A stretch of DNA of 64,000 nt from Gammaproteobacteria bacterium (GCA_030583605.1 CP129466.1:1309001-1373000); one strand, 5' to 3'; positions 42,485 through 53,100 are shown, counted from the stretch's first letter. Notes: a model not told the origin generated them from the sequence alone. Program-made: numbers and translations.

Positions 42485-44080
42485 ATGATCCACCGCGTCA
42501 TCGCGCGCGCCGCCATGCGCTTTGCGCTGGCTGTCGTGCTGGCTTCGACCGCCGCATCCGTCGCTGCGGAGCCGGTGGTGCTGCACCAGGGGACGGCGGC
42601 CGAGCCGCCATCGCTCGACCCGACTGTTGCCGCCGGCTCGCTCGCTGCGCCGCTGCTCACCGATCTCGTCGCCGGCCTGCTGATGCGCGATGCCGGGTCG
42701 CGCCCGGCACCGGGCTCCGCCGAGAGCTGGAGCATCAGCGAGGACGGCCGCAGCTACACCTTTCACCTGCGCCCGGGTCTGACCTGGTCCGACGGCCGGC
42801 CGCTCAACGCGGATGATTTCGTCTATTCGTTCCGGCGCCTGATGACGCCCGCTACGGCCTCGACCCTCGCGGGCGTGTTCTTTTTCATCGAGGGTGCGCG
42901 CGCCGTGTTCCGCGGGGAGGCAGCGCCGGAAACGCTCGGCGTTGCGGCGCCCGATGCACGCACCTTCGTCATGCGCCTGGAGCATCCGGTGCCCTACCTC
43001 CCGCAGTTGCTCGCCAACGTGCAGGTGGCGCCGGTGCCGCGCCACGTGATCGAGCAGTACGGCAACGACTGGACGCGGGCGGGCCGCATGGTCGGCAATG
43101 GTCCTTACGTGCTCGCCGGGCGCGTGCCGCAGGACCACATCCGGCTGGTGCGCAACCCGCGGTTCTTCGCCGCCGACACCGTGGCGATCGACGAGATCTG
43201 GTGGCATCCGACGCAGGATCTCGGCACTTCGCTGCGCCGTTTCCGCGCGGGCGAACTCGACATCGTGCTCAATTTTCCGCCCGACGAAATCGACTGGATC
43301 CGCGCCAACATGCCCGAGGCGCTGCACGTGGTGCCCGCGCTCGGAACGTATTTTCTGGCGGTGAACACGGCGCGGGCGCCGTTCGACGACCCGCGCGTGC
43401 GCCGGGCGCTGTCACTCGCCATCGACCGCGAGGCGATCACCGAGCGGCTGCTGCGTACCGGGGTGCGCCCGGCCTGGTCGCTGGTGCCGCCGGACGTCGA
43501 CGGTGACGTCGGCGGGCTGCGCCAGGCCGACGACGAGTTGCCGCTTGCGCGCCGCCAGGCGCTCGCCCGCGAGCTGCTGGACGCGGCCGGTTTCGGTGCC
43601 GCGCAGCCGCTCGTGGTGCCGCTCGTGTACGACACGCAGGAGGAGAACCGCAAGCTCATGGTGGCGCTGGCGGGCATGTGGCAGGCGGTCGGTGTCCGCG
43701 CCGAACTCACCAACCTCGACTTCCGCGCGCTGACCGGCCGCATCCGTGCGATGAACTTCGACGTGGCGCGTTGGGCCTACTTCGGGACTTTCAGCGATGC
43801 CTACGCGTTCCTGCAACTGCTCGAGAGCGGCAACCCCAACAACTGGGCGCGCTGGTCGAATGCGCGCTTCGACCGGCTGCTCGCCCAGTCGAACGAGACG
43901 CGTGACGACGGCGCGCGCGTCGCGCTGCTGCGCGAGGCCGAGGCGCTGATGATGGCCGAGCACCCGGTGATTCCCATTTACTTCTACGTGGGCCGGCGAC
44001 TCGTGTCGCCGGTGGTGAAGGGCTGGATCGACACGCCGCGCGGCACGACTCCGACGCGCTTCCTGCGGGTGGAAAGGTAG
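42485..44080 (+). CDS. Peptide ABC transporter substrate-binding protein, OppA family
   Basis: 531 residues with signal peptide (ALAVVLASTAASVAAEP) and the solute-binding protein family 5 pattern: LHQGTAAEPPSLDPTVAAG, YTFHLRPGLTWSDGRPLNADDFVYSFRRLM, NGPYVLAGRVPQDHIRLVRNP, FLAVNTARAPFDDPRVRRALSLAIDREAI, and IYFYVGRRLVSP near the end. It binds oligopeptides in the periplasm. No permease or ATPase genes adjoin it, so it is an orphan receptor here. The conserved signal start decides the ATG. Confidence 0.9.
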   Translation: MIHRVIARAAMRFALAVVLASTAASVAAEPVVLHQGTAAEPPSLDPTVAAGSLAAPLLTDLVAGLLMRDAGSRPAPGSAESWSISEDGRSYTFHLRPGLTWSDGRPLNADDFVYSFRRLMTPATASTLAGVFFFIEGARAVFRGEAAPETLGVAAPDARTFVMRLEHPVPYLPQLLANVQVAPVPRHVIEQYGNDWTRAGRMVGNGPYVLAGRVPQDHIRLVRNPRFFAADTVAIDEIWWHPTQDLGTSLRRFRAGELDIVLNFPPDEIDWIRANMPEALHVVPALGTYFLAVNTARAPFDDPRVRRALSLAIDREAITERLLRTGVRPAWSLVPPDVDGDVGGLRQADDELPLARRQALARELLDAAGFGAAQPLVVPLVYDTQEENRKLMVALAGMWQAVGVRAELTNLDFRALTGRIRAMNFDVARWAYFGTFSDAYAFLQLLESGNPNNWARWSNARFDRLLAQSNETRDDGARVALLREAEALMMAEHPVIPIYFYVGRRLVSPVVKGWIDTPRGTTPTRFLRVER

Positions 44081-44098
44081 ATCGCGAATCCCGCGCCG

Positions 44099-45328
44099 CT
44101 ACCAGGCAAAGAAGCGCGCGGCGAAGCCGGCGGGGTAGTGGTCGCGCCCGCGCGGCAGTTCGAGGCAGCCGTCGGTGCCGGTGAGCGAGACGAAGTCGCC
44201 CGAGGTGTTGGTCGGTCGCGGATGGGCCACCACCGCGCCCTTGTCCTGCCACTCGAGTGCGACCGGCAGAAACCACGTCAAGTCCGGCCGGAAGTCGACC
44301 GCGGCGCCGAGCGGCAGGAAGGGGGCGGGCGGGGGCCTTGCGCCCGCGGCGCGGGTGAGCGCCGGCAGCACGTAGCGCACCAGGCAGACCAGGCTGGAGA
44401 CCGGGTTGCCGGGCAACGCGAAGACCAGCCGGTCGCGCCGGTCGCAGCCGAACCACAACGGCAGGCCGGGCCGCTGGGAGACCTTGTGGAACACCACCTC
44501 GATGCCGAGCGCGGCGAGCGTCGCCGGGACGTGGTCGAACTGGCCCATCGAGACGCCGCCGGAAAGAATCAGCACCTCGGAGGCCTCCAGCAACCGGCCG
44601 ATTTCGCGGCGCAGATCCGCAGGGTCGTCGCGCAGCAGTGCCCGTGTCACCTGCGCGTGACCGCGCTCGCGCAGCGCTGCCTCGATGGCGAGATCGTTGG
44701 AGGAGCGGATCTGGTAGGGCGCGATGGCTTGCCCGGGCGGCACGAGCTCGTCGCCGGTAGAGATCACGGCGATGCGCGGTGGCCGGGTGACGGCAACGTC
44801 GGCGCGTCCCCCGATCGTGAGCACCGCCATTTCGGGCGGACCGATCACGATGCCCGGGCCGAGCAGTGCATCGCCCTGGCGGTGGTCGCTGGCACGACGG
44901 TGCACGTTCTGTCCGGCTGCGGGCGTGTAACCGGGCTCGAGCGTGGCGATGTCGTTGCGGATGCTGATGCGCTCCACCGGCACGACGCAATCGGCGCCCT
45001 GCGGCAGCGGGCTGCCGGTCATCACCTCGATGCACTGGTTGCCGTCGGGCAGGGTGAGCGCCGCGGCGCCGGCGCCCTGCGTGCCGCTGATACGGAACTC
45101 GCGCCGGCCGGCGGCAAGCGCCGCGCCCGCGATGGCGATGCCGTCCATGGTGACCCGGTCGAAGGGCGGCTGGTCGCGCTCGGCCGCGATCGGTTCGCGC
45201 AGTACCATCCCGGCAGCTGCGGCGAGTGGCACACGCTGCGTGGGCCAGCGTGGCGTGTGCTCGTCGATGAGGCGTGTGGCCTCTTCGACGCTGATGCGCT
45301 GGCGGGGCAGGGGCGGCGGGTCGCTCAA
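44099..45328 (-). CDS. moeA: Molybdopterin molybdenumtransferase
   Basis: Inserts molybdate into adenylylated molybdopterin. 409 residues: ISVEEATRLIDEH, domain with VTMDGIAIAG (family DGYA site), EVMTGSPLPQGADCVVP, GRRADVAV-like MogA fold segment with VISTGDELVPPGQAI, ILSGGVSMGQFDHVP and FALPGNPVSSLVCLVRYV. TTG start in a TTGA overlap with xdhC upstream, so the two are coupled. The grouping with XdhC suggests maturation of a xanthine dehydrogenase or CO dehydrogenase-type enzyme encoded elsewhere. Confidence 0.92.
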   Translation of the reverse strand: MSDPPPLPRQRISVEEATRLIDEHTPRWPTQRVPLAAAAGMVLREPIAAERDQPPFDRVTMDGIAIAGAALAAGRREFRISGTQGAGAAALTLPDGNQCIEVMTGSPLPQGADCVVPVERISIRNDIATLEPGYTPAAGQNVHRRASDHRQGDALLGPGIVIGPPEMAVLTIGGRADVAVTRPPRIAVISTGDELVPPGQAIAPYQIRSSNDLAIEAALRERGHAQVTRALLRDDPADLRREIGRLLEASEVLILSGGVSMGQFDHVPATLAALGIEVVFHKVSQRPGLPLWFGCDRRDRLVFALPGNPVSSLVCLVRYVLPALTRAAGARPPPAPFLPLGAAVDFRPDLTWFLPVALEWQDKGAVVAHPRPTNTSGDFVSLTGTDGCLELPRGRDHYPAGFAARFFAW

Positions 45329-46410
45329 GCCCGCACTCCCGCCGCGGCCTGCGGGCGGTGTGGCGACAGAGTTGCTTGCAGCTCGGCAAGGATCGACAGC
45401 GCGATCGACTCCGGCGAGTCCGCACCGATGGCGAGGCCAACGGGCGAGTGCAGCGGTGTGCGCAGCGCGACGCCCGCGGCGCCGAGTTCTGCCACCAAGC
45501 GCGCACCGCGCTCGGCCGGACCGAGCAGCCCGATGTAGGGCAGCGCGAACGGTGCGAGCGCCGCCAGCCAGGCGCGGTCGGTTTCCAGGTGATGACTCAT
45601 CACGACCACGGCGGCGAAGGTTGCGAGCGGCAGCGTTGCGGCGAGCCCTGCGGGCTCGAGGAGCAGCGTGTCGGCGGTCGCCAGGTCGCCGCGCTCGAGG
45701 TAGGCCGGCCGGTGATCGGCCACCGTCACGCGCCAGCCCAGCTGCTGCGCCATCGCCACCAGCGGTACCGCGTCGAGCCCGGCGCCGAGCACGAGCAGCC
45801 GCGGCAGCGGGCGCAACGGCGCGTAGAGGACGGTGGCCGCGTGCCCGGCGACGGACTCGCGGCGCAACACGGCGGTGGCCGCGTCCGTATGTGCGCGGCA
45901 GCCGCCGAGGAGCAGCTCACGCCAGGGCGGTGCGACCTGCCAGGCAAGCCGCGTGGCGCCCGCGCTCACGACGGTCGCGCCGGCGGGGAGCCGCGGGTCG
46001 TCGCTTTCGACCACGGTCGCGGTGGCGCCGGGGTCGTCACCGCGCATGCGCGCGGCGATGGTCGCAAACGGCGCGTATTCATCCGTCGCCGACAACGGCT
46101 GCAGCAGCAGCCGGAACAACCCGTTGCAGCCGATCCCGAGCCCCCACAACGCGTCCTGCCCGTCACGCAGGTCGTAGGTCAGCGTGCGTGCCTGTGCCGC
46201 CGCCAGCACGCCACGGGCGTGTTCGGCGAGGTCGCCTTCGAGGCAGCCGCCGCTCACCAGTCCCTGGAACTCACCCCGGTCGGTCAACAGGATCCGGTGG
46301 CCTGCCTTGCTGTATGTCGAGCCGATGGTCTCCGTCACGGTCACCAGCACCAGCGGCACGCGCTGCACTCGCCAGCGATCGAAGGCATCGAGTACCTGGC
46401 GGGCGCTCAT
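45325..46410 (-). CDS. XdhC/CoxI family molybdenum hydroxylase maturation factor
   Basis: 361 residues. N-terminal XdhC/CoxI region VTVTETIGSTYSKAGHRILLTDRGEFQGLVSGGCLEGDLAEHA, middle YDLRDGQDALWGLGIGCNG, and a C-terminal Rossmann domain (LLVLGAGLDAVPLVAMAQQLGWRVTVADHRPAYL, VVMSHHLETDRAWLAAL, YIGLLGPAERGARLVAEL). It sulfurates or delivers cofactor to molybdenum hydroxylases. Followed by moeA with a TTGA overlap. Confidence 0.9.
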   Translation of the reverse strand: MSARQVLDAFDRWRVQRVPLVLVTVTETIGSTYSKAGHRILLTDRGEFQGLVSGGCLEGDLAEHARGVLAAAQARTLTYDLRDGQDALWGLGIGCNGLFRLLLQPLSATDEYAPFATIAARMRGDDPGATATVVESDDPRLPAGATVVSAGATRLAWQVAPPWRELLLGGCRAHTDAATAVLRRESVAGHAATVLYAPLRPLPRLLVLGAGLDAVPLVAMAQQLGWRVTVADHRPAYLERGDLATADTLLLEPAGLAATLPLATFAAVVVMSHHLETDRAWLAALAPFALPYIGLLGPAERGARLVAELGAAGVALRTPLHSPVGLAIGADSPESIALSILAELQATLSPHRPQAAAGVRA

Positions 46411-46435
46411 CGTTCCTGCAACCCGGTTGCCTGCA

Positions 46436-47425
46436 TCAGCCGGTGTCGCCCACGAGCAGCGCCAGCTTACCCATCGCGCGGTCGGCTTCCAGCAGTTCGT
46501 GTGCCGCAGCGGCGTCGGCGAGCGGAAAAGTCGCCTGCACCACGGGTGAAATCACGCGACGCTCCAGCAGCGGCCAGACCTGCTCGCGCAATGCGGCGCC
46601 GATGCGGCCTTTGTCGGCGGGGCTGCGGTTGCGCAGCGTCGAGCCGGTGATGGTGAGCCGCTTGACGAACACCTTGCCGAGGTTGATCTCGCTCTTCATG
46701 CCGCCGAGGGCGGCAATCAGGACGAGGCGTCCGTCTTCGCGCAGGACGGCGATGTTGTCGGCGAGGTACGGGGCGCCCACGATGTCCAGGATGAGGTCCA
46801 CGCCCCGGCCGCCGGTCAGCTCCGCGATCACGGTCGCGAACTGCTCGCTGCGATAGTTGATTGCGCGCTCGGCACCGAGTCGCTCGCACAGCGCGCGTTT
46901 CTCATCCGTGCCAACGGTGGCGAAGACGCGCGCGCCGAAGGCGCGGGCGAGCTGGATCGCCGTCGTGCCGATACCGCTCGCCCCGCCGTGTACCAGCAGC
47001 GTTTCGCCGGCCTGCAATCGACCGCGATCGAATACGTTGGTCCAGACGGTGAAAAAGGTTTCCGGCAGCACGGCGGCCTCGACCATGGACAGCGTGCCCG
47101 GCACGGGCAGGCACTGCACGGCCGGTACGGTGCAGAACTCGGCGTAGCCGCCGCCGGCGAGCAGGGCGCAGACGCGCTCGCCGTCATGCCAGCCGGCTAC
47201 GCCGGCGCCGCGTCCGGCGATGACGCCGGCGACTTCGAGGCCAGGCAGGTCGGAGGCTCCGGGCGGCGGCGGGTACAGGCCGCGCCGCTGCAGGCAATCG
47301 GGGCGGTTCACGCCGGCTGCGGCAACGCGGATCAGCACCTCGCCGGCGGCCGGTTCGGGCCGCTCGCGTTGCACGAGCGTGAGCACCTGCGGCGGGCCAG
47401 GCTCGCGGATGGCAACGGCGCGCAT
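46436..47425 (-). CDS. NAD(P)H-quinone oxidoreductase, zinc-independent MDR (PIG3) type
   Basis: 329-residue medium-chain reductase. MRAVAIREPGPPQVLTLVQRERPEPAAGEVLIRVAAAGVNRPDCLQRRGLYPPPPGAS is typical of the PIG3/Qor branch, without structural zinc cysteines; NADPH site LLVHGGASGIGTTAIQLARAFGARVFATVGTDEK; then LDIVGAPYLADNIAVLREDGRLV. It reduces quinones or enones. Placed 25 bases upstream of xdhC on the same strand, so possibly in the same transcript. The start at MRAVAI fits the family; an in-frame extension is unconserved. Confidence 0.88.
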   Translation of the reverse strand: MRAVAIREPGPPQVLTLVQRERPEPAAGEVLIRVAAAGVNRPDCLQRRGLYPPPPGASDLPGLEVAGVIAGRGAGVAGWHDGERVCALLAGGGYAEFCTVPAVQCLPVPGTLSMVEAAVLPETFFTVWTNVFDRGRLQAGETLLVHGGASGIGTTAIQLARAFGARVFATVGTDEKRALCERLGAERAINYRSEQFATVIAELTGGRGVDLILDIVGAPYLADNIAVLREDGRLVLIAALGGMKSEINLGKVFVKRLTITGSTLRNRSPADKGRIGAALREQVWPLLERRVISPVVQATFPLADAAAAHELLEADRAMGKLALLVGDTG

Positions 47426-47620
47426 GCGTTGTGGCAGCACCACGACTGAATTTCCCGTGACCGGCGAACGCCGGCAGTATAAGGGCTCCTCTGCCGCAGC
47501 CGTGTTGTTCGCGCCCGCGGCCGCAGCAGCGCTGCGGCGTCGCATACGGCAATCCGGGCTTCAGCTCACCCCTGCGCCTGTGCTAGCGTCACCGGCAGAT
47601 ACATCCTGAGTGCCGGAGCC

Positions 47621-48682
47621 ATGAGCAGCGACGAAAAACTGGTGAGTTGGCCGGGCCCGCGCCGCGACACGACCGAAGCGCTGCGTGACCAGCTGCATCG
47701 CCCGATGCGGGATCTGCGCATCTCGGTCATGGACCGCTGCAATTTCCGCTGCCCGTATTGCATGCCGGAGGACAAGTACCACAAGGATTTCAAGTTTCTG
47801 AGCAGCAGCGAGCGCCTGTCCTTCGAGGAGATCCTGCGCCTGGCGCAGTTATTCGCCGGGCTGGGTGTAAAAAAGCTCCGCATCACCGGCGGAGAGCCGC
47901 TGCTGCGACCCGGGTTGCCCGATCTCGTGGGCGACCTCTCGCGGATCGGCGGCATCGAGGACATTGCGCTGACGACCAATGGCATTCTGCTCGCGCAGCA
48001 TGCGGCGGCGCTGAAGGCGGCAGGCCTCTCCCGGGTCACCGTCAGTGTCGATTCGCTCGACGAGGCCGTGTTCATCGCGATGAACGGCGGCCGCGGCAAG
48101 CTGGCGCGCGTGCTGGAGGGCATCGGCGAGGCGATCAGCGCCGGGCTGACGCCGGTGAAGGTCAATACCGTGGTGATCCGCGGCGTCAACGACCATACCG
48201 TGCCGGATCTCGTCGAACATTTCCGCGGCACCGGCGTGATCGTGCGCTTCATCGAGTACATGGATGTCGGCACCATCAACCACTGGCGGCGCGCCGACAC
48301 CGTGCCGTCCGCCGAGCTCGTCCGGCTCATCGGCGCACGCTGGCCGCTCGCGCCGGTCGAGCGCAGCTACCACGGCGAGGTGGCGAGCCGCTACGCATTC
48401 GAGGACGGCAGGGGCGAGATCGGGTTCGTCTCGTCGGTCACCGCGCCGTTCTGCGGGTCCTGCACCCGGGCCCGCCTGTCCTCGGACGGGCAACTGTTCA
48501 CCTGCCTGTTTGCCGCCCGGGGCACCGACCTGAAGACGCCATTGCGCGCCGGCGCGAGCGACGAGGAACTGCGCCGCATCATCACCACGGTCTGGACCGG
48601 GCGGGAGGACCGCTACAGCGAGCTGCGGGCTTCGCTGCGCCCGGGCGCCGAGAAGGTGGAGATGTATTACATCGGCGGGTAG
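47621..48682 (+). CDS. moaA: GTP 3',8-cyclase
   Basis: Radical SAM enzyme for the first molybdenum-cofactor step, converting GTP to 3',8-cyclo-7,8-dihydro-GTP. 353 residues: LRISVMDRCNFRCPYCMPED holds the CxxxCxxC cluster site, LRITGGEPLLRPGL the SAM-binding GGEP, and the C-terminal second cluster is FVSSVTAPFCGSCTRARLSSDGQLFTCLFA. It ends in the conserved Gly-Gly tail needed for activity. An fdhD gene starts 7 bases later. Confidence 0.95.
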   Translation: MSSDEKLVSWPGPRRDTTEALRDQLHRPMRDLRISVMDRCNFRCPYCMPEDKYHKDFKFLSSSERLSFEEILRLAQLFAGLGVKKLRITGGEPLLRPGLPDLVGDLSRIGGIEDIALTTNGILLAQHAAALKAAGLSRVTVSVDSLDEAVFIAMNGGRGKLARVLEGIGEAISAGLTPVKVNTVVIRGVNDHTVPDLVEHFRGTGVIVRFIEYMDVGTINHWRRADTVPSAELVRLIGARWPLAPVERSYHGEVASRYAFEDGRGEIGFVSSVTAPFCGSCTRARLSSDGQLFTCLFAARGTDLKTPLRAGASDEELRRIITTVWTGREDRYSELRASLRPGAEKVEMYYIGG

Positions 48683-48689
48683 TCGGCGC

Positions 48690-49526
48690 GTGACCGGAAC
48701 CCGCGTCCGGGTGCCCGTCCGTCGCATCGGCGCTGGCGCGGCGGGAGACGGGCCGCCTGAGCAGAGCGACTGGGTAGCCGTCGAAGCGCCGCTGGAGATC
48801 CGCGTCTGTTTCCCGGGGTCCGACCCGGCGGGCGAAAACCTGCTCGTCACCATGCGCACGCCGGGGCACGATGCGGACCTGGCGCGCGGCCTGCTGTTCA
48901 GCGAGGGCTTGATCGGCAGCGCTGCCGATCTGCTCGAGGTGATCGTCGCGGACGAGGGCGCTGGCGGGCGCCTGCTGCTCGTGGTGCCGGAACGCCTGCG
49001 CGAGCGCTTCAGCGGCGCGGCGCGGAATTTCTACGCGAATTCATCCTGCGGCATCTGCGGGCGCGCGGCGCTCGACGCGCTGCGGGCGCGCGCGCCGTTC
49101 GAGATCGCGGACCAGGCGCTGCGCTTCGATGCCGCGACGCTGGCCGGCCTGCCGGCGGCACTCGGTGCGCAACAGCCGGGGTTTACGGCGACCGGCGGAT
49201 TGCACGCCGCCGCGTTCTTCGGGCCCGGCGGGGATATCCACGCAGTCCGCGAGGATGTCGGCCGGCACAACGCAGTCGACAAGCTCATCGGTGCGGCACT
49301 GCGCGAGGGGCGGCTGCCGCTCGCCGGGCAGGGGCTGCTGGTCAGCGGCCGGGCGAGCTTCGAAATCGTGGAGAAGGCGCGCATGGCCGGCTGCCCGCTG
49401 GTCGCCGCCTTTGGCGCGGCGTCCAGCCTCGCCATCGAGGCGGCCTGGGAATCCGGCATGACGCTGATTGGTTTCCTGCGCGACGGGCGCTGCAACGTAT
49501 ATGCCGGCCCCGCTCGCGTACGGTAG
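48690..49526 (+). CDS. fdhD: Formate dehydrogenase accessory sulfurtransferase
   Basis: Transfers sulfur from a cysteine desulfurase to the molybdenum cofactor of formate dehydrogenase. 278 residues: LLVTMRTPGHDADLARGLLFSEGLI, the active cysteine pair in NSSCGICGRAAL, GGLHAAAFFGPGG, VREDVGRHNAVDKLIGAAL and LVSGRASFEIVEKARMAGCP. GTG start just after moaA. No formate dehydrogenase is in the window. Confidence 0.93.
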   Translation: MTGTRVRVPVRRIGAGAAGDGPPEQSDWVAVEAPLEIRVCFPGSDPAGENLLVTMRTPGHDADLARGLLFSEGLIGSAADLLEVIVADEGAGGRLLLVVPERLRERFSGAARNFYANSSCGICGRAALDALRARAPFEIADQALRFDAATLAGLPAALGAQQPGFTATGGLHAAAFFGPGGDIHAVREDVGRHNAVDKLIGAALREGRLPLAGQGLLVSGRASFEIVEKARMAGCPLVAAFGAASSLAIEAAWESGMTLIGFLRDGRCNVYAGPARVR

Positions 49527-49666
49527 CTGTCCCGCTGCGCCCGCTCTGAAGAATGTCTCAGGGTCGCGCTGCGGGACGCTTTGTCGATGCCGCATGGGAG
49601 CGGCTGGCGCGGTGTGCGGGATCGACGCCTCGACTTCTCAGCCACCCCCGCCGACCGGCGAAGAAT

Positions 49667-50023
49667 TTAAAGAATCTCCTGCACGATGTCGGCCGGGCGG
49701 GCCAGGCGGGCGCCCCTGGGCGTCACGACGATCGGGCGATTGACCAGGATCGGGTGCCTGACCATGGCATCGAGGATCTGCCCATCGGTCGCAGCCGGCT
49801 CGAGCAGGCCGAGTTCGGCGGCGGGCGTGCCCTTCGTGCGCAGGATGTCACGGGGGCGCGCCCGCATGCGCGCGAGGATGTCCTCGAGCTGCGTCCTGGT
49901 CCAGCCGGCCGTCAGGTACTCGACGACCTCGGGTTCGTGCCCGGCTGCCCGGATCAGGCCGAGCACGGTGCGCGATGTGCCGCAGGCCGGGTTGTGGTAG
50001 ATCGTGATGGTGTTGTCTGTCAT
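49667..50023 (-). CDS. arsC: Arsenate reductase, glutaredoxin-coupled (ArsC family)
   Basis: 118-residue thioredoxin-fold reductase of arsenate to arsenite: ITIYHNPACGTSRTVLGLIRAAG has the catalytic Cys in HNPxCxxSR, and ILRTKGTPAAELGL and HPILVNRPIVVTPRGARLARP supply the conserved arginine sites. There is no ars operon around it. It could also be the related YfgD protein. Divergent from lhr. Confidence 0.88.
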   Translation of the reverse strand: MTDNTITIYHNPACGTSRTVLGLIRAAGHEPEVVEYLTAGWTRTQLEDILARMRARPRDILRTKGTPAAELGLLEPAATDGQILDAMVRHPILVNRPIVVTPRGARLARPADIVQEIL

Positions 50024-50171
50024 CGCGCTGCTGCCTTGCGGTCGGTCGGGGCTGACGAGGTACTTTAACCTTCGCGGCCTGCGACACGCAGGCTCCGGCC
50101 GGGCCTGTGCCCATTTTGGCGCCGAGCGGGTATAAAGGCGTACGGAGCCCCGCGCGGGCTTTGTGCCTCCC

Positions 50172-53100
50172 ATGACCCTGCCAGACTTCCACCCCGCCGT
50201 TGCCGCCTGGTTCCGCGAACGTTTCGCGGCGCCGACGCCTGTGCAGCAGCGCGCCTGGCCGGCGATCCGCGGCGGGCAGCATGCGCTGCTCGCGGCGCCG
50301 ACCGGCTCGGGCAAGACGCTGGCAGCGTTTCTCGCGGCCATCGACGCGCTGGTGTGCGAGGCGGAGGCGGGGCGGCTCGCGGACGAGGTCCGCGTGCTGT
50401 ACGTGTCACCGCTGAAGGCGCTCTCGAACGATATCCGCCGCAATCTCGAGGAACCGCTCGCCGGTATCCAGCAGCGGGTGCTGCGGCCGCTCGGGATACG
50501 CGCTGCGGTACGCACCGGCGACACACCGGCCAGCGAGCGCGCCCGGATGCGGCGCGAACCGCCGCACATCCTGGTGACGACGCCTGAATCGCTGTACATC
50601 CTGCTGACCGCGGAATCCGGCCGGAAGATGCTCGGCAGCGTGCGGACCGTGATCGTCGACGAACTGCACGCGCTCGCCGACAACAAGCGGGGCGCGCACC
50701 TGATGCTGTCGCTGGAACGGCTGGAGTCGCTGTGCGCGACGGCCCCGTTGCGCGTCGGCATCTCGGCCACGCAGAAGCCGATCAGCCGCATGGCGGAGTT
50801 CCTGCTCGGGAGCCGGCCCGGGCACTGCGAGATCGTCGATGCCGGCTTCGTGCGCGAGCGCGATCTCGCGATCGAGCTGCCCGGCTCGGCGCTCGCGCCG
50901 GTCATGGCCGGCGAGGTCTGGGCGGAAATCTACGACCGTCTCGCGGATCTCGTCCGGGCACACCGGTCAACGCTCATTTTCGTGAACACCCGCCGCCTGG
51001 CCGAGCGCGTGGCGCGCCATCTCGCCGAGCGGCTCGAACCCGGGACCGTGACCGCGCACCACGGCAGTCTCGCCCGCGAGCATCGCCTCGAGGCGGAGGA
51101 GAAGCTCAAGACCGGCCGCCTGCGCGCCCTGGTGGCCACCGCCTCGCTCGAACTCGGCATCGACATCGGCGACGTGGACCTCGCCTGCCAGATCGGCAGC
51201 CCGCGTGCGATCGCGACGTTCCTGCAGCGCGTGGGTCGTTCGGGTCACGGCGTGGGCGCGCTGCCGAAGGGGCGGCTGTTCCCGCTGTCGCGCGACGACT
51301 TGGTGGAGTGCACGGCGTTGCTCGATGCGGTGCGCCGCGAGGAGCTCGACGCGATCCATCTGCAGGGCGCCGCGCTCGATGTGCTCGCCCAGCAGATCGT
51401 GGCGGAGGTCGCCTGCCGCGAGTGGCAGGTCGAGGACCTCTTCGGGCTCGTACGCCGCGCAGCCCCTTACCGGGAGCTGTCGCGCGAGACGTTCGGGCAG
51501 GTCGTGCAGATGCTCGCCGACGGGTTCACCACGCGCCGCGGCCGGCACTCGCTGCACCTGCATTACGACGCGGTGAACGGCCGGCTGCGCGGTCGCCCTG
51601 GCGCGCGGCTGACCGCGATCACCAACGGCGGTGCCATACCCGACCAGTTCGACTACGACGTGGTGCTGCTGCCTGCGGAACTGCCGATCGGCACGCTGAA
51701 CGAGGATTTTGCCTTCGAGAGCCTGCCGGGCGACATCTTCCAGCTCGGCAATGCCTCTTACCGCATCTGCAGGATCGAGACCGGCAAGGTGCTGGTCGAG
51801 GATGCGCACGGCCAGCCGCCGAACATTCCGTTCTGGTTCGGCGAAGCGCCGGGGCGCAGCGATGAATTGTCGGTGGCGGTGTCGCGGTTGCGCGCAGAGC
51901 TGGTCGCAATGCTCGATCAGGAGGGTGCCGGTGCGCGCCACTGGCTCACCGCCGGGCTCGGGCTGTCCGACGCAGCGGCCGGGCAGCTCATCGACTATCT
52001 CGCCGCGGCCCGGAGCGCGCTCGGCGAGCTGCCGACCCGCGAGACCATCGTGCTCGAAAGGTTCTTCGACGAAGTGGGCGACAGTCACCTGGTCATCCAC
52101 TCACCCTACGGCTCGCGCGTGAACCGCGCATGGGGGCTCGCGCTGCGCAAGCGCTTCTGCCGCAAGTTCAACTACGAGCTGCAGGCTGCGGCGCTGGAGG
52201 ACAGCATCGTCATCTCGCTCGGCCCGGTGCACAGCTTTCCGCTCGCCGAGGTCATCGGCTACCTCCGCGCCGACACCGTGCGCGACGTGCTGGTGCAGGC
52301 GCTGCTCGCCGCGCCGATGTTTCCCGCGCGCTGGCGCTGGGTCGCCACCACGGCGCTCGCGCTGCGCCGCTTCCGCAATGGCCGCAAGGTGCCGCCGCAG
52401 TTCCAGCGCAGCGATGCCGAGGACCTGCTTGCCGTGGTGTTTCCCGACCAGATCGCCTGCGCGGAGAACATCGTCGGCGATCGCCAGGTGCCGGACCATC
52501 CGCTCGTCAGTCAGGCGCTGCACGATTGCCTGCACGAACTGATGGATGTCGGCGGACTCGAGCTGCTGCTCCGGCGAATCGAGGCCGGCAGCGTGCGCGT
52601 CGAGGCGCGCGATGTCACCACCCCTTCGCCACTCGCGCAGGAAATTCTGACCGCGCGCCCGTTTGCCTTCCTCGACGATGCGCCGGCCGAGGAGCGGCGC
52701 ACCCAGGCGGTGCGCACCCGCCACCTGCTCGACCCGGCCGTTGCGGGCGATCTCGCCCGCCTCGATCCGGAGGCCATCGCGCGGGTGGTGAGCGAGGCCT
52801 GGCCTGACCCGCGCAATGTCGATGAACTGCACGATGCCATCGTGCTCGCGGGCTTCATCGCGGCGGAGGAGGCGGGCAGGGCTCCAGCGGCCGCCGCCTG
52901 GTCCGCCTGGCTCGCCTCACTCATCGCGGAGCGGCGCGCCACCGTGCTCGTGACCGCTGGTGGCACGCGGCTGTGGGTGGCCGCCGAGCGGCTCGCGCAG
53001 CTTCTTGCGGTGCTGCCCGACGCCGTGCTGACGCCGGTGATTGCGCCGGTCGGCGCCGGCTCGCGGGGCGCAGCGGCGAGCGCCGAGGATGCGTTGCGCG

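Noticed and set aside
47426..47620. Molybdenum-cofactor riboswitch before moaA
   Set aside because: I could not trace the expected conserved helices; only short GC-rich hairpins are visible.
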